Below are positions 6,854-8,768 of a stretch of DNA of 8,768 bases, piece by piece (the stretch's first letter is position 1; each line of letters begins with the position of its first letter). The stretch is from Oscillospiraceae bacterium (GTDB lineage: Bacteria > Bacillota > Clostridia > Oscillospirales > Acutalibacteraceae): positions 1-8,768 of the forward strand of contig CADBMQ010000090.1 in NCBI GenBank assembly GCA_902795765.1, read 5' to 3'. Made by a program: the position numbers and the translations under genes. The notes under the pieces were generated by a model. The model saw nothing but the letters and a program-made list of their open reading frames with translations, was not told where the DNA came from and made no database searches.

Positions 6854-7863
6854 AACTTAAATATCGCCTTTACAAATCCTTGCGGACGATTTCTTGCCAT
6901 ATCGAGCGCTTTGTCGTACTCTTCGAGCGACATAATATTTGTTACGCAAGGTGACAAATCAATAATGCCGTCTGCCATAAGTTGAGCCGCTTTTTTATGC
7001 ATATTCCAGTTGTTACCTGCACCGATGAGTTTCAAGTTGTTGATGTGAATGTCATCAACTCTGATGCTCATCATTTTGCCTCTGCCGTAGCCAGCCAAAA
7101 CAACTGCACCGCCCTTGCGGGCAAGACGCAAACAACTTTGAATACAAGATTCGATACCTGTTGCATCAATGATGATGTCTGTGCCATTCGGGTGGTACTT
7201 TTTCATTTCTGCTTCGAGGTCCTGTTCTCTTGTTGCGATAACTTTATCAGCGCCAAGTTCTTTTGCGATGTCAAGACGTTTGCTTGAAGTTGCGCAAACT
7301 ACGATTTTGCGAAGTCCCATTGCTTTTACAACTGCGAGAATACACAAACCGATTGAACCTGCACCCATAATCATACAGGTGTCGCCGAATTTTGCACCCG
7401 ATTTTTCTACCGAGCCGAGTGCTACACCGAGAGGCTCACAAAGTGCTGCCTTTTCAAACGGAAGTGAATCTTCGATTTCGCAAAGGCCGTAAGTCGGAAC
7501 GATAACATACTCTGCATAAGCACCGTCACGTTTGAAGCCTATTTCTTCGAAGTCCTTGCAGTAACGCCAATCGCCACTACGACAAGCATCGCATTTAAGG
7601 CAAACAACGTCGTTACTACCGATTACTCTTTTGCCGATCCATTCCTTGTCGCAATCGTCGCCAACTGCATCTACAACACCACTCCACTCGTGACCGGGTG
7701 TGAGCGGATAGTTTGCAGGAATGTTGCCGTCAATTACTTCGAGGTCTGTTGCACATACCGCTACTGCTGCAACTTTAATTCTTGCAAAGCCGGCAGGCGG
7801 TTCCGGAATTGGTTTTTCTGTTAAGAAAACTTCACCGGGTTTATTGATTACAACTGCTTTCAT
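6850..7863 (-). CDS. Zinc-dependent medium-chain alcohol/polyol dehydrogenase (337 aa)
   Basis: This is an MDR-superfamily dehydrogenase of the sorbitol/threonine/butanediol dehydrogenase type. The GroES-like N-terminal domain holds the catalytic zinc ligands C37 (CATD), H58-E59 (GHEWSG) and E143 (CEPLG). The structural zinc site is complete (C88, C91, C94, C102). The Rossmann domain has GAGSIG (167-172). At the end of its second strand an Ala-Thr-Ser-Ser-Lys-Arg stretch (191-196) replaces the acidic residue of NAD-dependent members, which suggests NADP(H). The length is typical. It probably oxidises a secondary hydroxyl of a polyol or sugar, or reduces the matching ketone. The start at 7863 has an AAAGGAAG SD 7 nt away and lies 24 nt after the ROK stop; its stop overlaps the kinase start by ATGA. 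The exact substrate is not known. Confidence 0.92.
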   Translation of the reverse strand: MKAVVINKPGEVFLTEKPIPEPPAGFARIKVAAVAVCATDLEVIDGNIPANYPLTPGHEWSGVVDAVGDDCDKEWIGKRVIGSNDVVCLKCDACRSGDWRYCKDFEEIGFKRDGAYAEYVIVPTYGLCEIEDSLPFEKAALCEPLGVALGSVEKSGAKFGDTCMIMGAGSIGLCILAVVKAMGLRKIVVCATSSKRLDIAKELGADKVIATREQDLEAEMKKYHPNGTDIIIDATGIESCIQSCLRLARKGGAVVLAGYGRGKMMSIRVDDIHINNLKLIGAGNNWNMHKKAAQLMADGIIDLSPCVTNIMSLEEYDKALDMARNRPQGFVKAIFKL

Positions 7864-7887
7864 TAAAAACTTCCTTTCGTATAGTTT

Positions 7888-8768
7888 TTATAATTGTATA
7901 CTTTCAATGGAGCGGTCTACCGAGTAGAGTGCTGCACCAAGTGCCGCACGGTCAACACGGACTTCCGACAACTCTATTTGACTTTTTGAAATAGTTTCGA
8001 GTTTTTCTTTGAAGTTATCAAAGAAAAGGTCTTTATACTGCATACTGTTGCCACAAAGCACTACTCTGTTCAAGCCGAGCAACTGCAAACTGTTTGCAAC
8101 GGAAAGTGCAAGTTTACTTGCCATATCGTCAAACAACTTAACTGCTTCTGCTTTTTCCATACGAGCGTCATCAGCAAGTTGTTCAAAATCTTTTCCGTAT
8201 ATTTTTGCCATTCCGTCTTGCGATGCGTAAATTTCAAGGCAACCTTTTTTACCGCAACTGCATTTTTCGCCATTCGGGTCAACTGTTACGTGACCGATTT
8301 CGAACATACCTGCACGGTTGATTGGCATATTTGAAAACGCTGCCGCCATACCGATGCTCTTATCAAGACGAATGAGCATTGAATCTACCCTCGACTCCAC
8401 TGCATACAAAATACAATCAGGATCGTGTTCAACGTATACGGGCAAATCAAGTTTTTCTTTGAGAATATCTCTAAGCGGAACGTCTTTCCACTCTTCGCAA
8501 TCGGGAAAGTTTATCGAAATTCCCTCTTCTGCATCAAGTTTACCCTGCATCGCAACACCAACTGCGAGTACTTCGTACTTACCTGCAAGTGACAACGCTT
8601 GTTTTGCAAAGCCGACTATTGCATCTAACAAATCTTCCTTATTATTAAAGTCGAGCGACTGTTCGATTGAACTCATAACCTCGTTTTTAAGGTTTACAAC
8701 CACTGCTCTCAAACCTGAACGGTTGATATCAAGTCCGATAACGCAGTATCTGTCGCCATTTACTTCGA
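7888..8768 (-). CDS. ROK-family protein, probably a transcriptional regulator; N-terminus outside window
   Basis: The frame is open from the right edge (first full codon 8766-8764) to TAA 7890-7888 and shows 292 residues. The ROK domain runs from VIGLDINRSGLRAVVVNL through AVGVAMQGKLD, VEHDPDC and FEIGH. The zinc motif is H159 with C169, C171 and C176 (CSCGKKGCLE). The ATP-binding loop is degenerate: DINRSG replaces DIGGTK, and LDKSIGMA replaces the glycine-rich GTGIGGG loop. That fits a sugar-sensing NagC/XylR-type regulator better than an active kinase. A ROK kinase would start a few residues before VIGLD, but the frame continues past that point with no Met or stop (EVNGDRYC), as expected if a winged-helix DNA-binding domain lies upstream. 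A TTG at 8712 could be taken for a start but would remove the conserved first strand. It is the first gene visible in the operon and probably controls it in response to the inducer sugar. Confidence 0.88.
   Translation of the reverse strand, partial: EVNGDRYCVIGLDINRSGLRAVVVNLKNEVMSSIEQSLDFNNKEDLLDAIVGFAKQALSLAGKYEVLAVGVAMQGKLDAEEGISINFPDCEEWKDVPLRDILKEKLDLPVYVEHDPDCILYAVESRVDSMLIRLDKSIGMAAAFSNMPINRAGMFEIGHVTVDPNGEKCSCGKKGCLEIYASQDGMAKIYGKDFEQLADDARMEKAEAVKLFDDMASKLALSVANSLQLLGLNRVVLCGNSMQYKDLFFDNFKEKLETISKSQIELSEVRVDRAALGAALYSVDRSIESIQL

Noticed and set aside
4353..8282. Near-identical short string GCCATTCGGGTCAA at about 4356 and 8270
   Set aside because: Both encode DPNG in unrelated proteins with the same codons, so this is coincidence, not a repeat element.
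8710..8712. TTG at 8712 as the start of the ROK gene
   Set aside because: It would delete the conserved first strand VIGLDINRSG, and the frame stays open to the window edge.
1032..8768. Reading the operon as a classical mannitol, xylulose or glucuronide pathway
   Set aside because: No PTS, isomerase or dehydratase gene is seen, and the diagnostic residues of MtlD (His), XylB (sugar motifs) and beta-glucuronidase (NxK) are missing.
1..8768. Mobile elements, CRISPR arrays, tRNA or rRNA genes, riboswitches
   Set aside because: No transposase or integrase frame, no regularly spaced repeats, no cloverleaf or rRNA-like segment, and the only gap above 100 bp is 746-884, which is explained by promoters and ribosome binding sites.

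Overview
The window looks like chromosomal DNA from a low-to-mid G+C Bacillota, most likely a gut-type member of the Clostridia. The grounds are strong AAAGGAAG-type ribosome binding sites, AT-rich intergenic DNA with consensus sigma-A promoter elements, densely packed co-directional genes, and a DUF3789-like micropeptide. The organism call is inference, since the window holds no rRNA or other marker gene.

Left end (1-1031). A CE4 polysaccharide deacetylase lies on the minus strand and runs off the left edge. It is read from a good promoter in the 139-bp gap at 746-884. A 36-codon membrane micropeptide is read divergently on the plus strand from the same gap. A long-stemmed hairpin at 995-1024, flanked by A and T runs, separates it from the operon that converges on it and can terminate transcription both ways.

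Right part (1032-8768). Six minus-strand genes form one compact operon. In transcription order they are a ROK-family protein (5' end outside the window), a zinc-dependent MDR alcohol/polyol dehydrogenase, an FGGY sugar kinase, two tandem paralogues of the mannitol-1-phosphate dehydrogenase family, and a cytoplasmic glycoside hydrolase family 2 enzyme. After the 24-nt ROK-MDR gap every junction overlaps, three by ATGA and one by 8 nt, so the five enzymes are probably translationally coupled.

How the genes may work together (inference). GH2 would split an imported glycoside in the cytoplasm. The MDR enzyme and the FGGY kinase would oxidise and phosphorylate the released polyol or sugar. The MtlD-like pair would interconvert a polyol (phosphate) and a ketose (phosphate). 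The ROK protein would sense the inducer. The exact substrate cannot be read from the sequence. Several substrate and catalytic positions differ from the characterised relatives: the family His is lost in both MtlD-like paralogues, the kinase sugar-recognition motifs are changed, and the GH2 lacks the glucuronidase NxK motif. This is therefore not a textbook mannitol, xylulose or glucuronide operon. No transporter, transposase, tRNA, rRNA or CRISPR array was found.
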